Positions 49,701-61,400 of a DNA stretch of 64,000 nucleotides are shown one piece after another (within the stretch, counting starts at the first letter, position 1; each line of letters opens with the position of its first letter). The position numbers and the translations under genes were made by a program. Where the stretch lies: NCBI GenBank assembly GCA_008933995.1, contig WARS01000026.1, positions 8,136,501 through 8,200,500 of the forward strand. The letters run 5' to 3'. Below the pieces are notes generated by a model. The model had not been told where the DNA came from and made no database searches. It saw nothing but the letters and a program-made list of their open reading frames with translations. Origin of the DNA: Datnioides undecimradiatus. Its lineage: Eukaryota > Chordata > Actinopteri > Lobotiformes > Datnioididae.

Positions 49701-52345
49701 TTCTCTCTCCCTCGCTTTCTGTCAGTTCTGTTGCTGTTGTTTTTGCTTCCACGGATCATTGTTTTTGTTAAATGTGAGGTACCATTTAACATGTCTCTGG
49801 GTACAATCCTAGCCACATGTTCATGCCACACAAACTGAAAAAAACTTGACTTCTGCCCTGAAACATGGCCTCCCGTATCAGAGGGCATCACCACGCTGAC
49901 ATTATAACTACCCCTTTACACACACATCATCACACAGAAAAAAAGTTGCTTCGATGAACTAGCCCCAGTTACCAGACATCCTCTATTCACAACTTTGAGT
50001 TTGTTTGAATGTCCTAAAACTGAAAATTGTCAAGGTTTGCGCTTTATTCATAACAGAGTTGTTTCACCCCCCCCCCAAAAAAAAAATCACTTCCTTCTTC
50101 AGCCATGAAGATGTTTTTGGCATTATTTGTCCAGACTTTGAGATATCTCTTTCAGATTTTTAACCCACTACAATAGAAGGGAATGGTGTGAAACTAATTT
50201 CGTAACTGGTAAAAAGGTGGTACGTTTATATTTCCTTTAATATGACTTTTTAATGCCACAAAGTCCGTCTATACTATTTGAGTGGCAGAAGTCTCATATA
50301 CAAATATCCTAAAACTATATGCAAAACTGGCTATAACACTGGAGCGAAGTGAGAATATGTGCTTTTTTTCGTAATTTGGGTTTACCTACTCTTTAAATTC
50401 GCCTTCTTAATTGCTGAGTACAGTGCAGTGACTGTCATTAGTGTGTTTCCTGTTTGGTCGAGTGCTTGCCATTGTTGTCCCTCATTGATACTGGAACTTT
50501 CAAAATGGTAACAAAGGTGGAAATGAAGAGCTAGAGGACCTTGACACCATGCAACACTTGAGCAATGGCAGTCTTATCCTTGCTGTTAATTTGGTATATC
50601 TGACTTTCTTTCACTGCTTGCTCTTCGCTACCAATAGATACATGTTTCAAATGAGGCTGACCAGCGTTTGCTGTACAGTGACCCTGTATTTCACCATCCG
50701 CATTGGCAGGAAAAACGAGGAATTGCTTGGTATTGAGGTATTTCTTAGTGAATAAATGACTTCTTCTGTGTTGTGCATGTGGCTCTGAGAAGGAGCCTAT
50801 CTTATAGACCGGGCTATACAATTGAATATGCCAGTGGCCCTGAGAGAGGAAGAGCAGAGAGAGGAGGAGGTTTGTCTCCAAAGGTGAGAGGTGAATACTC
50901 TCAATACCTCCATCAGGGTAACGCAGAAAGGAAAGAATATCTCAAGGTTAGAACGCCAATAGATTTTTTCTGAGAAGTGTGTGAGCAGGAAGATAAAAAC
51001 ACTTGCGTCAAAACTTGCCTTTTGAGACTCTGAGGGACACTGTTATTCTGTATTCACATCCAAGTTTCTTCCTCCTCACAATTCTTTACTTCTCTGACTT
51101 AAAGAAACGCCAGTCAAAGTGAAAGGTTGTGAGCTTGCCATGCATTGATTAGACCCAGGACTTTTTTTTTTTTGATTGAGAAAAGGAGGTTTCAGCAGTT
51201 GTCACCGTCACTCTGTCCGCTCATCCACTGCTGTTCATAGGAGGTGTGTTTGTCCGAGTGGACGTGGGAGACACTGTGGATTTATCTGATCTTACAAGCC
51301 ATCAGGTTGAGCAGAGCTTTGCTAAACATGACCTGAAGTGTGCCGGCCCCCGAGCAAACGCTGCTGTCACCTTGGCCAACCCGAGCTGTCATCTTTCAGA
51401 ATGGCCCATGAGAGCTGACAGCTGTGGCGTTCCCAAAACAAATCACTGCTGCGTTTGGTAACACTCTGCGTCCCCATGATTTAGCCCTCACCAAGACAAG
51501 AGTAGGAGCGGCGGCTGCTAATGCTCTGGCTAATGCACTGCCTAAGTGTGTGTTTGTGTGTGTGTGTGTGTGTTCATCTTCTTCTTCCTCTGTGCATGTG
51601 TGTGTATAGTTGTGTTTGCAAGGGCTTATGCGGTTTCTCTTTGTTTTTCCGCCACCTCATTGAATGGTTCAACATAGCGATGCGCACGTCTCCTTTTGTC
51701 TCCTTCTGCTCTGCTCCCTCTGTGGCCTTCACCTTCATCCCCTCTCTTGTGTGGGCTCAAAGCGCCTCTTCTATGTCATCTCACCTGTGGATAGCAGAGG
51801 AAAAAAACAGGCAATGATAATGTTTCATCCACATTTTTGCAAAAAACCCATTTATAATTTATATCAATATTTGCGACCCCAAATGCCAGAAGAATCATTA
51901 TAGGCTAATAGATTGTAAAAATTGAGATCTTGAGCTTTTCTTTTGTGAGAGTAGAATAAAATATGCCAGTATCCCTGTCACATGACCATGAATCCTGTCA
52001 ATTAATAATGAAAAGTTGGTTCTTCATTCACCGAGCAGCTCCACAAATTGTCATTAAGGCTCTTTTCTCTGTAGTTTTCAGAAAAACTTTGTGTTCACAA
52101 CCCAGACTGAACTGTGCAAGATCAGAAACACTGAGGTGAAGGTTCGAGAGTGAATTTTCGTCTTAACTAGACAGTTGATTGAATATTCAGTCGACGGAGA
52201 GATGGGGGAAAAAATAACAAGGAACTGAGACTGTGTTTATTGATAAATTTAATGGTAAAGTGGTCTGTACTAAATGAGGTGTTTTTCTTCCTCTCAACTG
52301 TTTTGTGAAAGTGTTACGCTTTTTAACTGACATTTTTAATGAGCT
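43716..52345. other. zbtb46 intron 1, distal part, no gene recognised
   Basis: Pyrimidine-rich stretches lie at about 44600-44850 and 46240-46420. Blocks of high-complexity sequence sit at 46090-46190, 49380-49640 and 51240-51540. The stretch 50040-50400 looks like a worn dispersed fish repeat (starting at a C run and A run), but I cannot name it. Confidence 0.45.
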
Positions 52346-52381
52346 TACACACACACACACACACACTCTCTCTCTCTCTCG
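52346..52381. repeat. (CA)n(CT)n microsatellite
   Basis: CA units pass directly into CT units. Confidence 0.93.
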
Positions 52382-52841
52382 CATACACGCACTCCCACGC
52401 ACACACACACAAATGAACCTGTCAGACACGGTTTAAACACAGAGATTTTTGACTATTTGTTACTGGGCTGTTTTTAGACATCAAACTACAGCGGTTGAGA
52501 TGTGGTTCCTATTGATGTCATTGTTTTTATGTCACAGTCATTACTGCAATATCCTTACCCTGGCTCGTCTTTAAAGGAGTGGTTCAGCTAAATTTGCTTA
52601 TTTTTTCCCCTTCGCATGAAAATGAGACTAACGTTCTGAGCAAAGGGCTTGAATATAGCTGTGGCCGTCCACAACATATATGGTAGAGGACTTGAAATAG
52701 CTGAAATTGCCAGAGATCCTGTTTTCTCTCCAAGAAATGTATAGAACGCTTTTACACTGTACATTTCCAATATTTTATCAAATTTCATGATGTGACACCT
52801 GAAGTTAATGTCTCTCATTTCATCTTTTGTTTCTTTTGCAG

Positions 52842-52880
52842 ATGTTTGGAGGAGAGGCTTTTGTTCAGCTACACAGATGA
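52842..52880 (+). promoter_or_regulatory. Upstream ORF overlapping the zbtb46 start codon
   Basis: An ATG forms the first three bases of the exon. It opens 12 codons and stops at TGA (52878-52880). That stop overlaps the main ATG at 52877-52879 as ATGA. Both starts have the same weak CAG-ATG context once the upstream exon is joined. Such an overlap can couple main-frame initiation to termination-reinitiation or reduce translation; this is inference. Confidence 0.5.
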
Positions 52881-53062
52881 ACAACAGGAAGGAGGACATG
52901 GAGATCGCCTCTCACTACCGTCAGCTCCTCAGAGAGCTCAATGAGCAGAGGCAGCACGGCATCCTCTGCGACGCCTGTGTCATTGTGGACGGAAAGATCT
53001 TCAAGGCCCATAAGAACGTCCTCCTGGGCTCCTCACGCTACTTCAAGACTCTCTACTGCCAG
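52842..53062 (+). CDS. zbtb46: zbtb46 exon 2 (first coding exon)
   Basis: The acceptor TTTCTTTTGCAG ends at 52841. The start ATG is at 52877 and the exon ends with the donor CAG|GTAAGG after 62 codons. It encodes [20 protein letters not shown], then the BTB core [20 protein letters not shown] and [12 protein letters not shown]. The [10 protein letters not shown] start is the known start of the family. The coding part is 52877-53062. Bases 52842-52876 are 5'UTR and hold a 12-codon upstream frame starting with the first base of the exon. Confidence 0.94.
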
Positions 53063-54186
53063 GTAAGGAACTGCTACACTTGAGAAGACGGGTCAAGGGA
53101 GCATGTTAAGTACTTGTTTTTCTCTCAGATCATAATGGTTTTGTTCTGCATTTTCTCACTGATAAAGCAATGCAGTTGTGTTATTCTGCATGAAATAGCT
53201 AAATCAAGAAGCACTGATACGAACCCTCTTCCTCACCTTTCAGGTAAAAAAAGGGGCAGAACCTCACCACCAGACTACTGTCACCCACCTGGACATCGTC
53301 ACAGCGACAGGCTTCAAAGCCATCCTGGACTTTATGTACTCAGCACACCTCGCCCTCACCAGTAAGAACGTGATCGAGGTCATGTCAGCAGCCAGCTATC
53401 TACAGATGACAGACATTGTTCAGGCTTGCCACAGCTTCATCAAGGCTGCTCTTGACATCAGCATCCGCTCTGAGATGGCTGATGAACTGGCTGACTTTGA
53501 GATGGGAGCTGTTGCTGCTGCCGGCATGGGTGGAGGTGCAGGAGGTGGAGGAGGAGTAGGTATAGCGGGTGCAGGGGGTGTTGCAGGAGCAGGTTTAGGA
53601 GGAGGTGGAGGAGGAGGAGGAGGAGGCATAGTGGGCATGGCTTCTGAAGCCCTGGCCTCCATCATGTCTGGTCGCAGCACCTCCCCTTGGCTGGCACGCC
53701 GCACCAGCCCAGCCAACTCTTCTGGGGACTCGGCCATTGCCAGCTGCCACGAGGGAGGCAGCACGTATGGCAAGGAGGACCAAGAACCCCCCAAGAGCCA
53801 TGAGAGCCAGGAGGAAGCCTGCCATGACTCCCAGCCTGCCTGGCCGCACGACTACAGGCCTGTCACCGTCAAAGAGGAACAGGTGTCCCCCGCCTCCTCA
53901 TCTCATCCCCGGGACACTCCCAGGGGGGCAGCTCAGAGCCAGGCGGAACAAGGGGCTGGAGGGGCTACAGGAGGAGGTGGAGAGGGGCCATGGCAACCCC
54001 TATCAGGGTCAGGGCGGAGAAAGAACAGGAAGAACAAGGACACGGTCAGACATATTACCCAGCAGGCTGAGAGGAACTGGGACAGAGAGCGGGAAAGGGA
54101 GAGAGACAGGGACAGTAGGCCTGGATCTCCTCTGCCCTCCATGCTCGGTGTGGCTGGATGGAACTACAATGGACAGGAAATCCCAG
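52877..54186 (+). CDS. zbtb46: zbtb46, BTB/zinc-finger transcription factor (5' coding part)
   Basis: Two exons join in phase to give 376 residues plus 1 nt; the gene continues beyond the window. ZBTB46 proteins are nuclear transcription factors, best known as a marker and regulator of classical dendritic cells and endothelium. The BTB dimerisation domain covers about residues 18-135. Conserved linker blocks follow: [20 protein letters not shown], the motif VKEEQVSP at 271-278 and a basic RRKNRKNK at 320-327, a likely nuclear signal. A Gly/Ala-rich insert (about 151-195) and [11 protein letters not shown] (342-352) are unlike the human protein as I remember it. The C-terminal C2H2 zinc fingers expected in the family are not found between 54187 and 64000. 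Confidence 0.93.
53063..53243 (+). other. Short zbtb46 intron inside the BTB domain
   Basis: A 181-nt intron with donor GTAAGG and acceptor CACCTTTCAG. Reading through it would add VRNCYT and a stop, giving a truncated 68-residue product. Confidence 0.9.
53244..54186 (+). CDS. zbtb46: zbtb46 exon 3 (rest of BTB and linker)
   Basis: 314 codons plus 1 nt. It begins [20 protein letters not shown] and continues [20 protein letters not shown] and [20 protein letters not shown], the second half of the BTB fold. The long linker carries the Gly-rich tract, the SUMO-type motif, the basic cluster and the RE/RD repeat. It ends at WNYNGQEIP with the donor CCCAG|GTAAGG. Confidence 0.94.
53505..53640 (+). 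repeat. GGA/GGT-rich repeat coding a Gly-Ala tract
   Basis: An imperfect trinucleotide repeat in frame with zbtb46 codes for runs of up to ten glycines broken by Ala, Val, Ile and Met. Such tracts are prone to length change. Confidence 0.9.
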
Positions 54187-57100
54187 GTAAGGCTGAAAAA
54201 CCTGCTTCTCACAGTGTTCACTCGCTTTGGAAAGTGCTACTGCATATTTTCATCTGATATAAACAAAACTGACGGTGCAGTCACTTTGGGTCATCTCACG
54301 GCAATAAGGAAAGTAAGCCATGTGTTTTCAGGTCCAAATACTGTTTTTTTATGGTGGATTTGTTGGTTAGATTATTAGTTTAGTGTCACAACAACAGGTG
54401 GAATTAACTTGGACTGGCTCTCACAATTGGAAGGATGGATGCAGGCCAAGAGAAAGCAGTCCTGCACTTCTATCTTGGAAGAGACTTTGCGGTGCTGATT
54501 TGATGACTTTGAGGCTTTAGAGTTACTGCAGTTTGTAATGTTGGCACCTACTTAGTTTATTATCCAGTCATGTAATTAGTGAATGACTGGTGAGATAATA
54601 AGATTAGGTTAGATAATTAGGTGAGAGTGTTGTCTCGACGCTCAACTACAGTAGAATCTAATTTATCCGTGCTTCTCTTTTAAAAGACACTTACTAACCA
54701 ACGAGGCAGCAGTTGCACGCGAGCACTCAAACTGCTTTGTTGACTTTTGTTGAACTCAAGTTCGATAGAGTGTTCATGATGCTTTACACCACATATGCAC
54801 TTAATACTTTGAATTCTGCATGGATATGTCAATGCATGTCAGCCATCTGCACAGTTTACTAGTATAAAATGACCTCTTTTCCTCCTCCGGGTTGAGATTA
54901 GCGAGCTTCTGCACTAACGTGTTAGGCCTAAGATGATTATCTCAAATCTTGGAGGTGTGAGGTGAAGCCTGGGTAAATGCAGATGGATAATACAATCCTC
55001 TTCTTACTGCAGTTTATGTAACACACACTCCCACATAAACATGCAAATGCAAACACAACACAAACACACTCAAGCACACACATATTTATTTTGAGAAAGC
55101 GTCTCTTGATCCTCAGCCTTGCAGAATTGTTTTGTGAATTCCTTTACACTAAAAAAACTAATACATGAAAAACACTTAACTCTGTGTGTGTGGGTTTGTG
55201 TAGGTGTGTGTGTGTGTGCACTGGCGGGCCCAAGGCGTCGATAGGTAGATCATTAAAAGTAAGAGAAGCTAATCCTGGGCGCATTAAGGGAGTTGGCTGT
55301 GAAATGGGCACACGCGTCGCGCAGCGAAAGAAAACAGGATAATTGAATTGACCTGGGTCACTGCACGGATTACCAGCGCGTCCTCACCATCCCAGGCTCC
55401 TCCCCCTCTCTCTGGGGTTTAGGGAAGGACCTTCTGGAAAGGGCAAGACGAGGGAAAAGAGAGAGAGAAAGTGGTAGATGAGAGGGGTAATGTGAGAGGA
55501 AGAAGAGAAACGAAGGCAACAAAAAGAGATGAGGAGAAGACAGAGCATCCACACTGCCTTATGAGGGTTTGTCTGCTTAGATCTAAGTGTCCTAAGTCCC
55601 AGATTTTGCGACCTGCAGTCAGACCTTATTACGGTGCCCAAGTACATCTTGTTTTGAGCTTCAGAGTCACACACACATGCATACCCACACACACCCACTC
55701 AGTAAATGCCACTGTTAAGCCCGTTGGCCAGTTCAACGGTTCCGTACTGTGGTAGAGGGTAGAGTTTTAGTCTGGCTATGGTGAAGCAGCCATTACCGAG
55801 AGAGGTGTTTTCTCACCTAAAGGTTAGAGGAAGTCTAGTGTTGCTTGTGGTGTAGACTCTCCTGGTGTTAGCCAAAAGACAACCATTTATCCCCTCTTTC
55901 AACTGGGTTTTGGGACTGGGCTCACAATGGAGGAGAGTGGCTTTGTCAAAGGGCTGAACTCACCATTTAGCTGTAAAATATCATGTTACCAGTGTGCTTA
56001 CATGATGTTTGAGAGTGTCAGGATGTGTTTCACTATTGTGTGGTGAGTCGGTTTGCAGAAGGGGCTTTCTGTGCATTTAGTGGAGGTTTGGGGGGTTGCT
56101 GAGCAGGTGTAATCAGGTCATTATTGAAGCCTCAGCAGGGGATGGTGTGATGTTGTAGGAGTGCTCTTTCTACATATTCATCACCTTTTAAAAAGAGAAA
56201 GTTTTTTGTTTTGACCAAGTCAGGATCAGAAATACACAGGATCTCTATGAGCTTATTGGCTACTTAAGACTTAAGTCTCCTTAAGTCCGGATTTTGTCAC
56301 CTGCAGTAGATTGCATGCATGTGGAGGAACCGTGGAATTAGAAAGCAATGTACAGTTCTATTTAAAGATTCAAATTATAAAAACTTAGGCAAGGTAAACA
56401 GCAAAGAGCTGTCACATACTTGACATCGTAGTTTGTATTTTTGCTGTGTTTGGTAGGTACAGTGGGAGATTTCCCTGTGATGCAAAAACACTAGCTTACA
56501 TTTTATAGACTTGCTAATACATAAAAGCAAATTCAGAACTTGACAACACCACCATGATTGTTGGATTATCCCTCCAAATAGCAGACCCACGCTGCATTGT
56601 TTTGATGATGCATAGCATGGCAGGTCTCCTGTTGTATTCTTTAGGCAATAAGATGCATCAAAGTAATTGCACATTCATTCTTTCATCGCCTCATTACGTC
56701 TACTGGTGTGTGGGACAGGTTCATCCAAGCAAACAAAAGGCAAATTATTCAATTTTCAATGATGTGCAACAGAGAAAAGCAGCATAAATGCTATAAATAA
56801 CTTAAAGGATTCATTGATTATCAAAATCATCAGTTGATTTTCTGTTGTAGGAGGGTACAGGTGTAATTAATAACACTAACGATGGCTCTGCTAATGATGG
56901 GTCTGTTCTATTAATGTGTCAGTAATACAGCAGGCACGATGGCAGGACCCCGAATGTGATACACCATCATTAACAGCAGGACTTACACCTGTGAGTTTTC
57001 ACAAATCTGAAGTCAAGTTGTTGTTAAAAAACCAACCATTGTTGATCAAGTATGGATTTGACCAAAGAATAGTCGGTTCAGGGGTCTATAATATGAAAAT

Positions 57101-58104
57101 GTTTGAGAAACACTGGTTTAAGGGTACGTCAGCAGTTTAGGGTCAGTGTTACTCTTTGGATAGAGAGATTATAGTTCAAAGAACATTGTTGATGAAAGTA
57201 CAAACATAAGTACTTACTATGTGTGAGTGTTAGTAGGTCCAGTTGTTGGTCTCCATGAAGGAGTATGGTAGGTATAAAGGAGAAAGGGCACCTTCACTCT
57301 GAGATTAGCTTAATTGCTTCATTCTTTATTGATGAGTGAAGTGCCTAGACACACACACACACACTCCCTTGCTCTCATTCATCTGTGATTGGTGTTCATG
57401 CTTCACTATTAGAAATGCTTATATTACGTACAGCACAGAGGCTGCTTGACTGTGGATTTTCGCTGGATTATTCTGTAATATAAGGATAATATATGGCTGT
57501 GTAAAGGCTCAGTGTATTACCACAGAGCTGTTTCAGAGCGTTTTTATGAAAAATGTCGTGTGTGTGTGTATCGACATTAACAGCTGCAGGAATTAGGATT
57601 TGTTTTCTTTAGATCCCCTTCCCTTGCAAACATCTGCTGTGTTCACTTGATGTCATTATTGAGGCCACTGAGCACTCAACTTCCTTTTCTCTCTCTCTCT
57701 CGCTAACGCTTGATCTCGCTCTTTCTTCCGCTCACCTTGTCTACTGACACAAATATTTGAAATCTTGCGTGTGAATTCGGAACAAGAAATCAGCACCGAT
57801 TGCATTGCAGTGATCTGACCGTGTGCCTACATTTTTTCTGCACAATACCATATTAGAGGTGACAATTCCTGAGGAGGGGAGTTTTAAATAGTCTCTACTT
57901 CTCCTGCTTATGTCGTAAGCCTTTAAATAATTACCTGAAATTATTTTTAGTTTGGCCCCCGCTGCTTCTCCCAGACCTGGATTAAAAAGCATCTGCAAAT
58001 CAAAGACAGTGTGTGTTTTGAAAATCAAGCGTCAGGCTTTTTTAAATAATTCAGTATATTCTTCTTTGATGCCTCATATCAGCCTCTCTTCTTGTAACCC
58101 ATGT

Positions 58105-58410
58105 AGTGCTGAAATGTGGGGTTGATTAATGCATGAGTTGATCGACAGAAAATTATTTGACAACCATTTTGATCTATTGATTGATTTGAATCATTTATGA
58201 AGCAAAAATGTCCCAGCTTCTCACATGTGAGGACGCGCTGCTTTTTTCTGTTTCGTTTGATCATAAATTGAATAATCTTTGCTTGTGGGCTGTCGATTGT
58301 ACAAAGCAACGCTGATAAACCTATGCGAGCAATTGTCAGTCATTGCTGACATTTTATCGATGAATTAATTGATTAATTAAACAAATATTCATCAGATTAA
58401 CATAAATAAA
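58105..58410. mobile_element. Worn dispersed fish repeat, probably a hAT-type non-autonomous element
   Basis: The stretch runs from GTTGATTAATGCATGAGTTG to CATCAGATTAAC. It contains AGCTTCTCACATGTGAGGA and is flanked by ATTGATTAATT-like blocks in inverted orientation. This layout matches a common teleost repeat with GATTAATCGATTAATC-type ends that I recognise from memory. Family assignment is uncertain and the copy is diverged. Confidence 0.5.
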
Positions 58411-61400
58411 GAAAATAGTCACAAATTGTATCTATAATCCAGAATCCATGTTCTCTATGGTTTATTCTGACTAAATACCATAACTCTTGACCTCAAACCA
58501 CTCCAGTGTAATGGCTTTATGTATGTATGTATGTAAATAAATAAATAATGTCTGGTTGTATACATGCTGAAACTTGCTCCTCCAAACAGCCACAATATGA
58601 ATTTCATCATTTATACTTATTTAAGTCTTTCCTAAGAGCAATATGTAAGGAAACAATCACCTGAAAGTTAGGATTATTCAGTCTGTAAATGGGAATGTGT
58701 CATTTTGTCCATAAAGGCCTTCCACAATCCCCTGCCAGTTGAAATTTTCATTTTTTTTCTTTACATTTAGTATTATTATATCCTGTATTAAAATAGGTGT
58801 CACCTTTTCAAAAGACATGCCGCTTCGGAGGCAGAACTCATTCACTCTATGGCACAACAGATTGAGAAGAAGTCCGCAGTGGTGAAAACATGAGTTAACG
58901 ATTGATTTCTTTCCTTCTTCCTTTATACTTGGGGCAAACACCAACTTGATCTTTATCCCACATAATAACAGAACTGGAAATACTTTTTGTTTGTTTTGTT
59001 TTTTTCTCTTTTCTCTGGTATTAAAACACACATACACACACACACACACGGTGACCTTTAGTGGCAGCTTGGGGGATTTTGGCAATCCGGTACATGGCCA
59101 GTGTGATGTATACACACACACACACACACACACACACAGCTTAGAGCATCTGATTATGTAGACGTGAACAGTTCAATCACACGTGGGCTGTTCTTTCCAT
59201 TTCCCTCTAGCTGTTGCACATTGATTACATCGAGAATCTTTTTTGAAATCCAACATCTTTATCTGACTCTCTTCCTCTCCTCTCTGTGGCCTCAGAGTTT
59301 CCCTCCTCAACCACTAATACACACGCTGACGCAAAAATGCATGCCCATGGATGAGACGCGCACAAAAAGTGAAATAATTTTTCCGGTTTCCTTCCTGTTT
59401 ATTGCTGCGCCACAGCAGTTACCCCTGCATGTTTTGGCTTGTTTGATTTCAAACCTTCATCCTCTGGAGCCTCCTGGACTCACCTGAGGCCCGCAGACAG
59501 GCGCTCGGAGAACTGTCCTCTAGTTTGCACTTCCGCATAAACTTTCTGTCTTTTTTTTTGCTCTCTCTCTCTCCCTGTGCTCGTCTCCCCAAGTCTCGGC
59601 AGTCTAAAGGTGAACACTTGAAATAATGAATCGGATCCCCCTTTCGCCCCCTTCCTCTCTGTATTCCAGTTAAGACTCTCCCCATAGTATTTGCACTTCA
59701 TTAAACTTGAAATAGGTTTAATATTTAAAACACCTGAACAGATTTCAACCCCCTCACCCCTCGCTCACCTCACCACTTTTTCTCTCCCTTCTCCTCACTC
59801 TCGGTTTTATAATCTACTCTCATATTTCCTCCCTAATTCACTCCTCCTTCATTAAAAACCAAAATAGATTTAATATTTCAGACTGTGTGGACTTAATTTT
59901 TAACCCCTTTCTTTCGCGGCTTGGTGCTCGACACGCCATGGGTTAGATAACTACATCGTGTTCAGGCCTCTGTATTTTCTCCTGTCCTTCTCTCTTTTTG
60001 TGTGTGTGTGTGGATCCTGGTTCATCTTTCTCACTTTTTCCACAGTCAGTCTATTATCAGTTCTGTCTCTCACTGTCTTTGTACTCCAGGCCTCTCTCTG
60101 TGTCTCGCTCTGTCTCCCCCACCCCCTATTTGCTGTGCCTCTTTGTCCTCTGACTGCACAGATGATTTCAGCCCTTTCCTCCCACCCTATTGACTTTTGT
60201 GGCCTGCTCACCCCACCTCCCTCAGTTTCCCCAACTCCCTTCATCCTCTCCTTCCCCTTTTTTGTGCCCTGCTACCACGCGTGCATTCACTCATTTGGTG
60301 GTTGGTTTTTTTGTGTAATTCTTTTGGGAATAGTGACAGATGACTAAAATACTGTTCTTTCCCCCTTTTCCTCTTTCTGTCTTTCTGTCAGCCTCCTGCA
60401 TGGTCCCTACTACATTTTTTTTTAAAAAGTTCCATTATCACCGTGGTAACCAATCATTTCTCACCGCCCACCAGCCATCTTTGTCATATGACCTCACATC
60501 CTGCTGGACATTATGGGCAGTCCACCAGCTAAAAGCCCCTTCTCCTACTCCACCACGCCATCACACCACACCACACACACATTCACACAATTTTTCACAC
60601 TCTTCCTGTCTGTCTTTTTCTCTCACAGCACTCACTCTCTCTCTCTCTCAGTTCTCAATACTGACACCTGCTCTATTTATAATTTTCTGGCTTTAAAAGA
60701 GCCATTTTGGACAGGAAGCTGCCCCCTCCCCACTCATGACCATGGCTTTTTTCCAAAACGTCAGCACCCCCCACATCTCCACCTCCTGCCCCTGGAACAG
60801 GCTGGAGAAGAATTGCTGGGTGGAGAAGAGAGTGTGTGTGGGGGGGTTAAAGATTAGCCATCCCACCCTGAGTGCACCTGGGTTGGGCCCATGTGTGTGC
60901 TTTAGTCAGCCACAGCCCACACACATACTGTACACACACACTCACCAACTTACATGCCAGTATATAAACACATGCATTCATAACACCTGCACGTGTCTTG
61001 AGAAATATGTGTACAGTACAATTTTCACAAATTTCACTTTAAAATGTCACTGGTTAAACTACATATACGCACACACATGCACACACACACACACACACAT
61101 TTTTGGCATTGATCTCTCAGGTCTAAGAATTAAACTACCCAGAATGCATCCTGACAGGATGTCCTGTTGGCACGGTGCAGGGGTGGGTGGGTCAGGAGGT
61201 TTCTGTGGTTGAACATTCACATGAGTACCCCACATCTAAATCCACGCCCTCAAACATCGATGCACAGAAACTTCAAATCTATGACATACACCACATGTCT
61301 ATTCACAGATATGTTAATGGTTGTGGTAAACTTTGGGGATAACACACACACGCACACACACACTGATTCAGGCAGACAAGCACATCCTCTATAACTCAGC

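Larger units (their letters stand above)
32564..52841 (+). other. zbtb46 intron 1 (inferred, about 20.3 kb)
   Basis: A long intron between the probable non-coding exon and the first coding exon. It contains microsatellites, a long pyrimidine tract, a hairpin and a decayed Tc1 fragment (listed separately). Several high-complexity blocks look like candidate conserved regulatory elements (about 38580-38860, 46090-46190, 49540-49630 and 51240-51540). I see no other protein-coding exon in it. Confidence 0.5.

Noticed and set aside
50531..50881. 116-codon open frame on the minus strand within the intron
   Set aside because: It has moderately complex composition but no recognised family and no splice partners. 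It may be part of a worn dispersed repeat.
52570..52800. Possible dispersed repeat just before zbtb46 exon 2
   Set aside because: The text has the feel of a common fish repeat, but I could not identify ends, a tail or a second copy in the window.
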